This document shows, piece after piece, positions 10,322 to 20,819 of a stretch of DNA of 64,000 nucleotides. A program made the translations under genes and the position numbers. Position 1 is the stretch's first letter, and each line of letters begins with the position of its first letter. Source of the DNA: Melampsora larici-populina 98AG31 (Eukaryota > Basidiomycota > Pucciniomycetes > Pucciniales > Melampsoraceae); NCBI RefSeq assembly GCF_000204055.1, contig NW_006768800.1, forward strand, positions 557,967-621,966, in the 5' to 3' direction. The notes below the pieces were generated by a model. That model made no database searches. It worked only from the letters and a program-made list of their open reading frames with translations, and was not told the origin of the DNA.

Positions 10322-13185
10322 TCAACTTATCAAAGGAAATATGATTCTTGCTCTGGATACAATTGGTTTCACATCCTCTCGCTTCTTTTTAAATTGACCA
10401 ACCAAGTGAATATCTACTGTTTCTTCCTCCCAGTCAAACACTTCAAAATGATCTCAGTGACTACATGCTTTTCACGTTTTCGTATATGTTGAATATATGT
10501 CACAAGATCTCCCAAACTCAAAGAAAGTCCGCCCTGGAGTCGAAAAAATAAAGGATGGGCAAAATGAACATCATTCTCAAAGAGATTGATAAAATTTAAG
10601 CAAAAACTTACGAGTAAAATGTGATACCACCAAGCCGTTTAGCGTCCCCTACTGAAACTCCCCCCACTGCTTTCCTCAAGTCTGCGGATAATGATCGAGG
10701 ACCACATACACCACAACCAACTCCCCATCCACCAGTGACAGTCTTGAGAAATTCTCTGAATAAGTCATTAACTTTGGGTCTAGACCAAGACACCTGGATC
10801 CCATCTAATGTTCTTTGTGAATATCTTGAGTATTCTTGTTTTGTCACAAAGATTTGTAATTCAAAATCGATTCCACACATCTCAGCCCTTTCCATTTGAA
10901 TCCCCAAGAGTTTTCCAAAATATTGAGCGGCATCTGAATTTATTTAGATTAAATTCAAGGTAAATGTCACCAAAGATGATAAGTTCGGAAAAGAAGTGAA
11001 GACAGATCAGCATCTCTCTATCTCACTTCATGCCTAATTATAAAAATAAGGGTGATTCCTAATCTCAAAGTAAATATTTTCCCCAACTTGATTGGAGAGA
11101 TGGGAAGAGGGTATCATTAAAGAAAAAAATATCTCACCCCACTCTTGCAAAACATACAATGCTTTGATCCGTTTGGTTGAACATCTTCCATTCATCTTTT
11201 CTGTCACAATATCCATAATTGTGCTGGTGAGATATGAGATTCCTGATCCACCTACACACAGGAAAACGCTTCCAAAATCCTTCATACTGTGCGGTCCCAT
11301 TCCACCATAAGGACTTCAAACAAAAAAAAGTCAACGTATGATCAGACAATGCCGGCTTAGCCAAGGATTTGAGACCATATCATACACGCACCCTTGAACC
11401 AATAATCGAATTGTGGAGCTATTTGTTGAGGGAAGGGAACTCCTCTTTTCACTTGCATCATCTCCTTCTGTTTGAGTAGTTTCATTTCCTTGCAGTGTAG
11501 CAACATCTGAATGGTTTGATGGCTTCAGTTCTAATTCTTCAGCCTCTTGGGCTCTTTCAGCGTGTGTGTAAATGGTTCGAGTGAATCTCCCAGAAACCTT
11601 GATGTATAAAATCAAGGGATTACCTGAACTTGTGGCTATTGTGAACGGATGTGCTTGGAGGATTTGCGAGAAATTACCCATTCGGATTCGGATATGTTGT
11701 CCTACTCCGTCCAATCGATACGTACATGCGGGCTGGTCAGCTATTGTTTCATCAGTGAATTTTCAAAAACAATGGCTCACCAGGTTTCCAACCTGATTTC
11801 AATCCGGGAATCTCAAGCATAACAAACTTGCCAGGTAAGGCGGTGAGGGTGGCATTCATCTTATTTGCTTTGAAAAGTTGCCAAGCCGTTGAAGCTGAAT
11901 GAAGTACAATCGCCGAGATGATATACTTAACACAGTCCAAAGACATTCACAGAGATCAATACTTTATCTCGAAGACCAATCATTTCTGATTATAAAAACT
12001 TACGGGTCTCAACATAGGAGAGTGAAACATTGCAGCGCTAAAGATGCCGCTGTATCCCAATAGATGGACCCAGTAAAAGAGCCCATAAAACCGCTTCCTG
12101 ATAGGTTGGAATGAAGTTATTGACATACACACACTATGAGTTGAAGACCAACTTCACGTCAATAAGCGGATAAAGGTACATCGAGAAATCAGAGAAGTAA
12201 ATGTCGTTAAATGTACTCACAGAGCGATCCACATTCCACCTCCAATATACATTGCGAGTGAAATCTTGATGACTCCATCGAGGTACATTTTCAAGAATAG
12301 ACCTCCATGTACAGTGACCGCAGCGGTCACAACTCTTCCCACAAATTTGTGAAGAAAGTTGATCTGCACCCGTTCGAGGACAGAAGTCATTTTCAGAACA
12401 AGGATATAGGCGAATCAAAAAAACGTTTCATGTCTTGAAACAAACCTTCTCGTAGCTTATCCCTGCCAGACTCAATGGCCCGTTTTTCATCGAAAGCAAA
12501 ACTGCTACTACTATACTTATAAGCGCAAGGTAGCCAAACCTTCGTGGATTTTGTAGTGGTGTTGGATTCGAGAGTATGCTCATGATGATGATGAGGCCTA
12601 AGAATATCTGAACTCTCCAAAATTTCGACTTTAGAGTCCACTACTGTGTTTATTGATGAAGACTAGAGTCTCTTACAGCACAGATCAAGCTTTGACCAAG
12701 GGTAAGCGTTTTACAACATGGTATATTTTGAAGAAAGGTCGTGTTATAAAGTTGACGTAGACCTCCAGTCTTTTTTTCGTCTGGCACTACGATTTCAATC
12801 ACTGGCTTGACGTCGTTTGCCTTTTCTGATAGAAACCATCCTTGTCGAAAGCTTTCTGGACCCCGACGTATTATAGAGACCATGGAAGCCAATAATGCAG
12901 CCTGTAAAACGAAAAAAATGAACAAGTGTGTCACGAGATAGGATAAGGATGACGCACTAGTAGACAGAATACCAGTATCTGCCAAGTGGCAGCCAATAAC
13001 ATTTGATTATCTTCTTGCTGGTCCTTCAGAAACGGTGGACCTGAAAATATTGGGGCCGGTGTGAAGAAAGATATTTGTGCATGAGGGATTGAAGGCATTG
13101 AGGCGAGCAGAGATACAACGAAAAGTTGGCGAAGTGGATTGAATCGAAACCCATGAGAGTACGTGTTCATCAAAGCATGCGCCAT
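10322..13185 (-). CDS. Ferric/cupric reductase-like transmembrane oxidoreductase
   Basis: A plasma-membrane flavocytochrome that would reduce extracellular Fe(III) or Cu(II) with NADPH electrons. The start at 13185 is followed by a hydrophobic secretion-type segment (RQLFVVSLLASMPSIPHA). Several membrane spans follow, e.g. GYLALISIVVAVLLSM. Two H-x13-H pairs for the haems are visible: codons at 12351/12309 (LHKFVGR...VHGG) and 12066/12024 (VHLLGY...MFH). The FAD-binding motif is HPFTIATSS, followed by NADPH-side QGPYGG and CVGGSGISYL, then CGPRSLSADLRKAV. A last exon appears to hold FEVFDW near 10460. Introns are many and short. Good junctions include GISYEK|INFLHK and PG|QHIRIRM. The splice after LICA (a 36-nt intron) and the last acceptor do not fit cleanly, so exon ends there are uncertain. 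Confidence 0.78.
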
Positions 13186-14336
13186 CGCTCTTTACAATCG
13201 GTGCTATGATGTGAATTGCTTATCCAAGTCCTGGGTAAGGCGATTTTGGTAGAAAGTGTCAAAGTTGAAAGGTCTCAGGATTCATGCATTCAACCGCTTG
13301 AAGTCCAATGATATCGCTCCAGGAAACGGTGATCAATGCAGACTCTTAGGTTCTTTCGATTACCGGGACGGAAGACCAAAATAAGATTGTTGGCAACGTT
13401 GATGGGTTGATGGACTAGTCACCTAGAGAAACCCACCTCGAACGACCAGCGTGGCCGCAAGGGATTCCCATACGCCCGGGACTGTTTAGCAGCGTCGGTA
13501 GTCTGAATCCGAAGTTACATCTTCTGGATGAATCGAAACGAGGAACATTTTGACGAAATGATTCTGGATAGCAGTGATCAATGGAATCATCACAAAAAAT
13601 GAGCCCAAGTCAGGCGTGTATATGCAAAACTGTGTACCGGAATGCATCGATGTTCTCTCATATACCATTGATCATCTTCCTTCTGGAAAAAGGGGAATGC
13701 TTAACCAGGCATGAATGGATGGGAACGATGCTCAACGATCGAAGCCGACAGATATTTGCGCATATGATAACGAGTGTTCTTCGAACGAAAGATCTTCGAT
13801 GTGCCGTATATTCACAAGAGTCGGTCAACAAGCTATTTCCGATGAAGCCGCGCTTGTGATGTTCAAGTTTCCTTGCAAGAACAAGACTTGGTCTAGTTAA
13901 GTGAAATACCTTAACGTGAATTGTATCTACATGGCATGCAGCTCAACGACCGTGTGTCCGCTGGACATGCCCGCTGTGGGATCCGTCCGGTGTTGGAATT
14001 CATTTGTGATGACTCATCCACGGACGATCCACACGCGTTTGAGGGTCTGATGATCATGAAATTGGCTTGTTTGTCGAGAGTTCTTCATGCGTAACCAATC
14101 AAAAACCGACATGTCAGTAATGTACCATTACAATTTATCAATCCAAGGGAAATCATCAAGTTCCATATTAAGAAATTGATGAACCTTTGATTAATTTACA
14201 GAGTAAAGAAATACAACCTACGTCATCGAGTCATCACCACCAATTATTGGTAAAATCACTATTTAATAGATCGAGTTGTCTTCTTCTCTCCTTCACGGAT
14301 TCCTATCTGAACTTCTTTGATTTATAGCTAGCAATC
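13186..14336. other. Divergent promoter region, ferric reductase / GST
   Basis: About 1.15 kb between the start of the minus-strand ferric reductase and the start of the plus-strand GST, so it should hold both promoters. I see no convincing gene. The short frames at 13581-13900 have no domain. No clear iron-responsive or oxidative-stress element could be assigned by eye. Confidence 0.4.
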
Positions 14337-15558
14337 ATGTCTCACGGTAAACAATTCACACTTTACAGTCACAAGGTATGTTTTACATCATCATCACCTC
14401 ATTGCTTGATCCATAACACAAGGCTCCAGTGAAATAAACAAGGCTCATTTCTTGTCTTACGTGATCTTTCATCATCCTCAAAGGGTGGTCCGAACGGATG
14501 GAAGGTGTGTAACTCATACAATCTCAATTTTGCTCACTAATCGTTGAGATACTCATACTTCTCTATGTTTATAGGTGGCCTTTCTCCTCGAGGAACTCGG
14601 TCTTAGCTATGAGACTATCTTCGTCGACTTTCAAAAAGGTGAACAAAAGTCGCCTGAACATGTCAAGCTCAACCCAAATGGGTCAGTCATCTAGAATCTT
14701 TAGACCTAGCACATGAAGTGCTCTGTAGTCTGAATTTGCTTCCGAATGATCTGATGATGATATAATTCACTTTACCGAATTTTGTAGTCGCATTCCTACC
14801 ATCATTGATCACAAGTGGGTCGGGCCAGATTTCCTTTTTACCATGAATATCTCCACTAACGTCACATACGAAACAGAAACTCGGATTTCAGTCTTTGGGA
14901 AAGCAACGCGATTCTCGAATATATTGTCTACACCTATGACAAGGAAGGCAAGTTATCTGTCACCAAGCCGGAGGAAAAGGTAAATTCTACAATCCATTCA
15001 AGAATGCAATCCTCCAAATATCAACTGATAGGCCATGTTTGATACGTTTCACCTCAGTACAAACAACTCCAATGGTTGTTTTTCCAAGCTTCTGGTCAAG
15101 GACCGTACTTCGGTCAAGCGGTATGGTTCCAAAAGTACCACGCTGAAAAGTAAGTCTCTTTGAGCAACCCTTTAGATGTGTACCATTTCTCACTGACATA
15201 TGGATTGGTCTGATCCTCCTACAGAATCCCATCAGCAATCGAGCGCTATGAAAAAGAGATTAGAAGAGTCTTTGACGTCTTAGAAAGTGTCCTAAGCAAA
15301 GAGGAATGGCTAGTTGCGGGGAAATACACCATTGCCGACTTGGTTAGTGTTTGACTCGATTGATGTTGAGTCTGCCTCTGATGAGTTCTGCTTCTACAAC
15401 AGTCTTTCATCCCTTGGCACCGTCATGCAACCACTGGTATCTTGGAAAATTATGATGGTTCAAAGGAACATCCAGCCTTGGATAAGTGGATCAACAAGAT
15501 GACTGAAAGACCGGCTATCAAAAAGGTCTTGGCCGAACGCGAGGCTCTCATGAAATAG
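14337..15558 (+). CDS. Ure2-like glutathione S-transferase, eight exons
   Basis: Exons: 14337-14375, 14484-14504, 14575-14681, 14788-14814, 14877-14979, 15058-15149, 15225-15342, 15403-15558. All introns are GT-AG and the sum is 663 nt (220 aa). The start SHGKQFTLYSHKGGPNGWKV matches the classic first strand and helix of fungal Ure2/GST proteins. GRIPTIIDHKNSDFSLWESN holds the glutathione-binding proline and ES. The C-terminal domain carries FFQASGQGPYFGQAVWFQ, KYTIADLSFIPWHRHA and a KHPALDKW-like helix. Role: glutathione-dependent detoxification or redox in the cytosol. It is the more canonical of the two copies, the other being 7799-9071 on the opposite strand with the same intron positions. 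No damage was seen. Confidence 0.9.
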
Positions 15559-16480
15559 AGTTAGCCAGTAAGCTACATCCCGGCCAAACATTCTCGTCGC
15601 GTGTCTAGCCTCTACTTCTTCCAGGGCGAATCATTTGGTTGCTCCTTCCATAGACTGTTCATGATTGTACTTTCTAGAATGAAATAATTGTAAATTCAAC
15701 TGTCTTTTGACAAATCCAAAGAGGTAGCTTCGCCTATTTGGCCCGTGCCAGTGAGACAGATAATTGTCGATCAAAAACGTCTTCTAAAGGGTATCAAAGG
15801 CCTATAAGGCTCAAGCAATGGGGTGGTCAAGTTAGATCAAAGTCATGCAAAACAAGTTTTATGAAAGTGATTGTGTTTGGTTCAAAACCAAACTCCAACT
15901 GTATCTAGTGTCTGTTATAGATCATCCATCCATTTGACTGCTTACATGAGCCCATTTCACGCTCATGGACAGATTCCTAATCTTGACGAAAGCGTAGGAA
16001 AACCCCACCACTGACTCATTTTCTCAGAATGATTAGTCTCTTTGAAAATTTTAAATTTCACAACACTGGAAGTACAAACCACTAAAGTTGAACTTTTTGG
16101 TCAACTTGAGATTCCCTATGGTGGAGGACACCCAAGATAAGGAAAATCCTGATCAATCTACATAATCTAGTCAAGCCCTCAACTCTCAGATTTTTAAGGA
16201 GCCCATGTTATCTTTGAGATGACCTCTTCAGAAGCATATTGAAAGTAGCTGTGCAGGACAATTGAACAACTCATGTTCCTTCTGTATGAAAAAAATCAAC
16301 TCCTGTATAATTTAGGGCTCTACATGTAAAAGTAATGCTTTGACCTTTCTATATATCTGTTGTCCTGCACCATAATTTGATCCCTTGGCATTGTTTTATA
16401 TTATATTAACCTTCAGAATCAGGGGAACTGGTTTGTGAATGTTCATAGTAACCACGGCGAAAGAGAGGAATATAACAATG
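15559..16480. other. Intergenic region with a diverged repeat of the hairpin unit
   Basis: No gene is supported. Around 16090-16270 the sequence resembles 16700-16880: the same order of an ATAAGGAAAA word, a TCTAG...AGCC stretch and TTGAGATG...AAAGTAGCT. A hairpin-bearing unit thus appears twice in direct orientation, once outside and once inside the DDE transposon that starts at 16481. Confidence 0.45.
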
Positions 16481-16823
16481 CACTGCAAACACTTCCCTAA
16501 GTTGAAAGAGGAAAATGATTAATAGTACAGTTTGTCATAAAATGATCCAATACTGCATACCTGAGGCATAACACCCACAATACATATGTGCATCAAGCCA
16601 AGTAAATAGTTGTCTACATATCATGTACATACAGGTCTGCTCAGTTTTTTGCCCATCAGAATAAATAAATCACATGTTATACCACATGTAACTTTTTTGA
16701 CTTGGAAAAAATTGCCCCAAAGAATCACTATAGTGGGAGTCACCAAACATAAGGAAAAGCCCGGTCGGTCCTTTAGCAGTCTGTAAAATCTAGCCCAGCC
16801 TGCAATTCTCAAGGTATCGTTTT

Positions 16824-16876
16824 AAAAAGCTACTTTTGAGATGCCATCATCCAGAGCATCTCAAAAGTAGCTTTTT
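16824..16876. repeat. Perfect 20-bp inverted repeat (hairpin)
   Basis: The arm 16824-16843 (AAAAAGCTACTTTTGAGATG) is followed by a 13-nt loop and its exact reverse complement at 16857-16876. It lies inside the left part of the CACTG transposon, 3' of the transposase gene. A diverged form without a perfect stem is at about 16200-16260. A terminator or a small fold-back unit is possible. Confidence 0.7.
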
Positions 16877-17121
16877 GTAGGGATCCGACAAGATTTTTGT
16901 TTTTTTTTATTTTGACTTCACATTCATATTTCAAAACGTGTATATTAGACAATTCAGTGTGTGTAATCATACAAAAAAATGATAAGGCTGCTGAGGACAC
17001 GATGATACAACACTCTGACAAAAGATGAGAAAGAAATAACCAAATTGAGCTTACCAAAAGTAAAAAAAGTAAAAAATCGATTTTAAAAAGCAGTTGGTGA
17101 TTGGAAATTGATACCTTTTGA

Positions 17122-19509
17122 AAGTCAGATGCGGCGATGAGACTTGTAAATTGTAGCGGTAGGGTCTGGACCAAAGTGTTTTTCCCTAAACAGATCGATC
17201 AAAGGAAAGGAAATCAAAATCTGATTCCTTGAAGTGAAGAAGAAAACTTACATTAGTTCATGTCTCATTTGGTCACATCGATTGAAAAAACAACGGACTG
17301 TCACCACCGGACAGCTTGTCCTAAGCTTTTCCCATAGAGCTTTACTCTGTTGTAGGGTACTAGCTGTGTGGCTTACATCTCGAAATCCTAAATTTTGTTT
17401 TCAATGTTGTTTGATCTTGTTAGCAGTTGCTTAATTTATGTAATATATGTAGATTGAATGAACTTGCCTCCCTTTGTATAGCACCAAATGTGTTCAATCG
17501 GGTTTAATTCACAATGAAATTTCGGGAGGAATGTGCACATGTGACCAGCTTCTTCAATCACCGTTTGAAGCACTGGTTTTTTGTTCTTGAAGTCCGATTG
17601 ATTTGATAAGATTTTGTAAGCACAACAGTCAAGGCCTTGACCTTCGGCTGGCACAGATTCGGCAGAGTCCATAATGTCTTGAGGATTTGGTGTTTCAAAA
17701 TTTTGAATGAGACGTTCTGCTCTGAGAATTTTTTCCTTGGCGTGTCCGCTAAGTTTACATTGGTCACACTTGAGATTAAGTTGTTTGAGACCTCTTGAAG
17801 CGCGCTTCTCGTTATGAAATGACCATAAGCCCCGCTCGACAAGAACTTGCTGAACCCCTTTGGGCTCATTTGCTAGCTGTAGATCATGTTTATTCTTGAT
17901 CTTCTTGATGCCGAGATAGTCAGAAGGGAAGTTCATTGATTGGACTTATCCACGAAGGCCTTCAGGGATATTGGGATCGTCTGTGGGAATGGTCGTGCTT
18001 CGGAGTTGAGGTTGTCCACCAGCAGATCCCATATTCATCTTTTTGACTCGGAGAGCATTTGGTGCAAAGGACTCGTGCGCAGACGAGCAGTCAAAGATGA
18101 ACAAAGCTTGGCATCCAGGATTCAAAAAGTTGAAAATCAGAATTGCTCGTTCTTCAATTTGCTTTTGAAGTTGAAGGCTATTCCAGTATGCATCCCCATT
18201 TGATCCGGGGTAGATCACGACAGCAGCGTCCTTGAATTGAAGAGGGCAGTTGGAATCCTCCAGTACCACGAGTCGACCATGTTTTTTTTTCAGTGAAATC
18301 CGATGTGTGAATTAACTTGCCATCGTCCTTGCGCTTGAAAGCACAGTCTTTCTCCGCAAACCATCCCTTCAGAGGTTCTTCGTGAGTGTGAATTGTACAC
18401 TCATCTTGATAAACACGTACAATCTCCCGATCCGAGCCTTTGAGTTCAGGATACACAATCTCATCACAATTTGGTCCAAGGTAGTGAACTTCGCGCTTGC
18501 AAAGTTCTTTGAGTTGGCTGCCATATTGGTGTCGATAGATTACTACGTCAGCACGTTCGTGTCCATCGTAATAGAGGCATTTTGAGTATGCTTTGACCGT
18601 AAGCCCTAGGTTGTGCATCCAACGTTGAGCCGTTCTATCGGAGATTAGACTTTTGTACTGATCGAACCGAGGTAGGATCACATCGGCAAGGTGAATTACA
18701 AGCATCCTGGGCAAAACCTGATGAAAGAGAACAAAATAAAATCAGTTGAATCATAATTGACAAGAGTTGAGATAAGACTCACTCACCTTGCCAACCTTAT
18801 GAGTGGATATCCATTCAAAAATTGCTCAAGACACCTCCATATCATCTAGAATTGAAAAGTGGTTGGTGGCTAAGCCATTTCCTTGGATGGGTAATCTTTT
18901 GTAAGTGATGACATGTGACGCTTGTTTTCTTAACCTCTCAGCGTGAGACTTTCCAACTTCGGATCCGGTTAAAGGTGCTCTCTGTCGCCGAAGAGATCTC
19001 TTGATTGTTGCAATCGAGGCGTCCATGGATGCAGTTCCTTTTCTAGCAAGTTCCATTTCTCTTCGTATGTAATTGAAATCACGTAACTCTGATAGTTCAT
19101 CAAACTGTTGAATGGCCTTTGAGTTTGAGGTTTCGAAATCATTGTAGTAAGTTGCAGCCTCTTCAATGGCATCTCTGAGAATTTCCCATTCCAGGTTGAT
19201 CGCAGCAATCTGACAAGGGGTCTTGACAACTTTCTGGGGCAGGTGAGGGATAGAGTCTTTGGATTGAGATTGAGATTTGAGTTCAACTTCGGATTCAGAT
19301 CTATCTTCAGAGTCGTTAGTTTCATCAAGGTCTGATTCGCTTTCTGATTCACAATTGGATGAAGATGTTAAACTTGAAAGGTCTGAGTCGGATTGCTCAT
19401 CAGAGCTCTGATTGCGCCACGGTTCATTTCGATACTTGGGTCTCTTTTTAGGTCGTGAATTGCCGCGTTGTCGATAACGTTGAGCCTTCTGAGACCTGGA
19501 AAGAGCCAT
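17122..19509 (-). pseudogene. LNPIE-type DDE transposase (copy 1), frameshifted
   Basis: Exon 1 (19509 to about 18786) begins with basic sequence and a long acidic serine-rich tract, then a helical region ending LDDMEV. A GTGAGT intron leads to exon 2 at about 18718. The catalytic triad is visible: VYQDECTIH, FIFDCSSAHE and LPKFHCELNPIEHIW. A CDQC...CC cysteine group between the second and third acidic residues suggests a zinc-stabilised insertion. The C-terminus ends IYKSHRRI near 17124. Damage: an in-frame TGA after LDDMEVS near 18828 (CGA expected) and a frameshift in a run of A/T at about 18282-18290. The family is common in basidiomycetes and resembles IS630/Tc1 at the last motif. A related gene is at 44678-47746. 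Confidence 0.8.
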
Positions 19510-19711
19510 CAGGTTGTCTTGAGTGGTGATATCAAGTCAATTGATATCGAGGAAGGGCTATTGATTTACAAAATTACATATGATTTCAATGATTACAGCA
19601 ATTTCAACTGTATTTGGGACTACAGACCGGGTAAAAGTACTGATTGGGATTTTCCTTATCTTTGCTGTCTCCCACCATACATATAATTCTGTAGCTGCTC
19701 GGGGAATATTA

Positions 19712-19867
19712 AGGGTACTCAAAGTAAGTATGCATGTGTACATACTTTTTACTATATACTTTTTTTGGTGGGGAAAACCAGGCCCAAAGTATATTTGTTT
19801 CTTTTTCCCGCCAAAAAAAGTATGTAGCAAAACGTATGTAGTGCTACATACTTACTTTGAGTACCCT
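19712..19867. mobile_element. 156-bp MITE, AGGGTACTC ends, TSD TA
   Basis: Perfect inverted repeats (AGGGTACTCAAAGTAAGTAT at each end, read inward) are flanked by TA at 19710-19711 and 19868-19869. The inner part repeats CATACTTTTT and TTTTTTGG-like words in inverted order. The TA duplication points to mobilisation by a Tc1/mariner or pogo-class transposase. It is nested in the 5' region of the CACTG transposon. Confidence 0.85.
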
Positions 19868-20209
19868 TATTGTTGAAGCTATTTCTCAGTAACAGAAAGG
19901 GTGTTACATGCAGTTGAGTTGATGAGATTACACCAAAACGTTGAGTCAGTGTATGTAGTCAATCTTTTGAATGCTTTTGTCAATCTGAAAAAAGTTACAG
20001 CATGTATTACATATGAATAACATATCCTGATGAGCAGATAACTCAGGAAAACTGTATGTACATGATAATCACCTATTCACTGAGCCTTCTACACATATGT
20101 AGTGTGGGTGTTATGTCTCAGGTGTGGAGTGATAGATCATTTTATGACAAATCATACTCCCAATCATTTTCTCCTGCCCAATTGGGGAAGTTGAATAGTG
20201 TTTGCAGTG

Positions 20210-20639
20210 ATGGTATATACAGAAAACCTTGAACAGATAAATTGAAGCTGGCTGGGCTCAAAGCCTTAAAAAAACCATGTCCTAAAACCAAACAACACCC
20301 TATGGGATGGCTAACAGTACAAGACTGTCAGCCGTGAGTACTAAACCAGAGTACCACTGGGCAACATATTATAATAAAAACCTTAGAAATAGCAATTACA
20401 ACCCAAGGCTCAGTTTCAAGAGTCAAGTCCAAGTCTATTACTACTTGCAGATATTGATCTACACAACTTTGGTAGAAGTTATTGGACTTTCTACAAACTT
20501 TTTATTGACTCAACTAGCCTAACAGACACTAATAGGCTAACAAAGACTATATTATGTATCATTACATTTAACCACAAAGGCACTTCAAATACAAAACTCT
20601 GGCAAAAATACACAAGCGAAGTTCCGCATGGCAAAAATA
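20210..20639. other. Gap between two transposons, with a 29-bp tandem repeat
   Basis: No gene. At 20601-20639 a 29-bp unit beginning GGCAAAAATACACAAGC is repeated. The second unit is cut at its internal TA by the element starting at 20640, and the rest of that unit resumes at 24902. Confidence 0.7.
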
Positions 20640-20819
20640 CAGTCAAGCTAGATTAGCTTGGCCAATTTTGAATTTCAAAATTGTTTTTTACAGTGATACA
20701 GCTCAAATACAGCTGTTTTTATAAGCATATCTCTCAAACGAGATATGAATTTTGCTGTTGACCGGTTCTCACGCATACCACCTCGAAACCCTTGAAACCA
20801 CCTTGAAACCTTCACCAGC

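Larger units (their letters stand above)
16481..20209. mobile_element. DDE transposon, CACTG ends, TSD ATG
   Basis: The terminal inverted repeats start CACTGCAAACAC at 16481 and, on the other strand, at 20209. They can be aligned with gaps for about 165 bp, including a shared GGGTGTTATG...CTCAGGT block and a GTACATGATA block. ATG flanks both ends (16478-16480 and 20210-20212), a 3-bp target duplication. Inside is one minus-strand multi-exon transposase gene (19509 to about 17122), a TA-type MITE (19712-19867) and a hairpin unit. The transposase has a frameshift and a nonsense codon, so this copy is dead. Confidence 0.85.

Noticed and set aside
12134..12641. Histidine-rich minus-strand frames as a separate protein
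   Set aside because: They are shadow frames; the membrane and haem segments of the ferric reductase run through another frame joined by GT-AG introns.
13581..13900. Overlapping plus-strand frames upstream of the second GST
   Set aside because: Two frames overlap, neither has a motif, and the region is more likely promoter DNA.
16830..17174. Minus-strand hydrophobic frame as a membrane protein
   Set aside because: It overlaps the 3' region of the transposase and the hairpin; the hydrophobicity comes from T-rich sequence.
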